A stretch of 32,480 nucleotides of DNA from Gemmatimonadaceae bacterium. Its GTDB lineage: Bacteria > Gemmatimonadota > Gemmatimonadetes > Gemmatimonadales > Gemmatimonadaceae. The stretch is from the NCBI GenBank assembly GCA_025930755.1, contig JAICOJ010000030.1:1-32480 (forward strand), given 5' to 3'. This document shows, in pieces, positions 32,371 through 32,480 of this stretch (the first letter of the stretch is position 1; every line of letters starts with the position of its first letter). A program made the translations under genes and the position numbers. The notes beneath the pieces were generated by a model. It was not told the DNA's origin and made no database searches. It saw nothing but the letters and a program-made list of their open reading frames with translations.

Positions 32371-32480
32371 CCGGGTATCTTGCGGCGGCTCAGTTGATGG
32401 ACGGAGGATCGGCGGACAACGGGTTCCTTTTTTTTTACCGCAGAGGACGCGGTGGGCGCGGGGGACCTCCGGCTGCAGAA
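32371..32480. other. Noncoding tail with a nine-T run
   Basis: After murG there are 110 bases with no convincing gene. A run of nine T (32428-32436) follows only a weak possible stem (GGATC...GGTTCC), so termination is doubtful. The part from ACCGCAGAGGACGCGG onward is purine-rich and may be the start of a dispersed repeat or a new transcription unit cut by the window end. Confidence 0.4.

Noticed and set aside
32420-32440. Rho-independent terminator after murG
   Set aside because: The T run is good but the stem before it is short and mismatched, so I left it as an unexplained noncoding feature.

Overview
The window is GC-rich, almost fully coding and nearly all on the + strand. Its composition, a DAP-type MurE, a PASTA-tailed FtsI, many TPR and DUF4388 (PATAN) proteins and Ala-Gln-type signal peptides suggest an uncultured or soil member of Gemmatimonadota. 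That assignment is inference from style; no rRNA is present to fix it.

Region 1 (1-18206) is one long signalling operon. It opens with the 3' part of a CheY-type receiver, then cheA, cheC, a 901-aa TPR protein, a PATAN-TPR protein, three Roadblock/LC7 proteins, an MglA-type small GTPase, a protein with two DnaA/Hda-type AAA+ domains but no DNA-binding domain, a second PATAN-TPR protein, cheR, cheD, cheB, two cheW genes, another TPR protein and a membrane-anchored HEXXH peptidase. Most junctions overlap by 1-14 bases or are a few bases apart, so translational coupling is likely. A full chemosensory core (CheA/W/R/B/C/D) is interleaved with an MglA/Roadblock polarity-type module and a DnaA-like double AAA+ protein. 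No chemoreceptor is visible. I regard this as the most unusual system in the window.

Region 2 (18207-20460) holds a long imperfect palindrome, a near-consensus sigma-70 promoter, a 56-aa two-helix membrane protein that would be read from a leaderless mRNA, tRNA-Val(TAC), and an exported TPR protein ending at a strong rho-independent terminator.

Region 3 (20456-32370) begins with a convergent YegS-type lipid kinase on the - strand. The division and cell-wall (dcw) cluster follows on the + strand: rsmH, ftsL, ftsI, murE, murF, mraY, murD, ftsW, murG, all abutting or overlapping. No mraZ lies upstream, and murC/ftsQ/ftsA/ftsZ are not reached. The last 110 bases are noncoding and contain a run of nine T.

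A recurring theme is short 7- or 9-base tandem units arranged as facing inverted arms. They form long potential hairpins at 306-432, 7245-7306, 15097-15350 and 18128-18247. Inside genes the unit is 9 bases and encodes low-complexity linkers; between genes a 7-base unit occurs.
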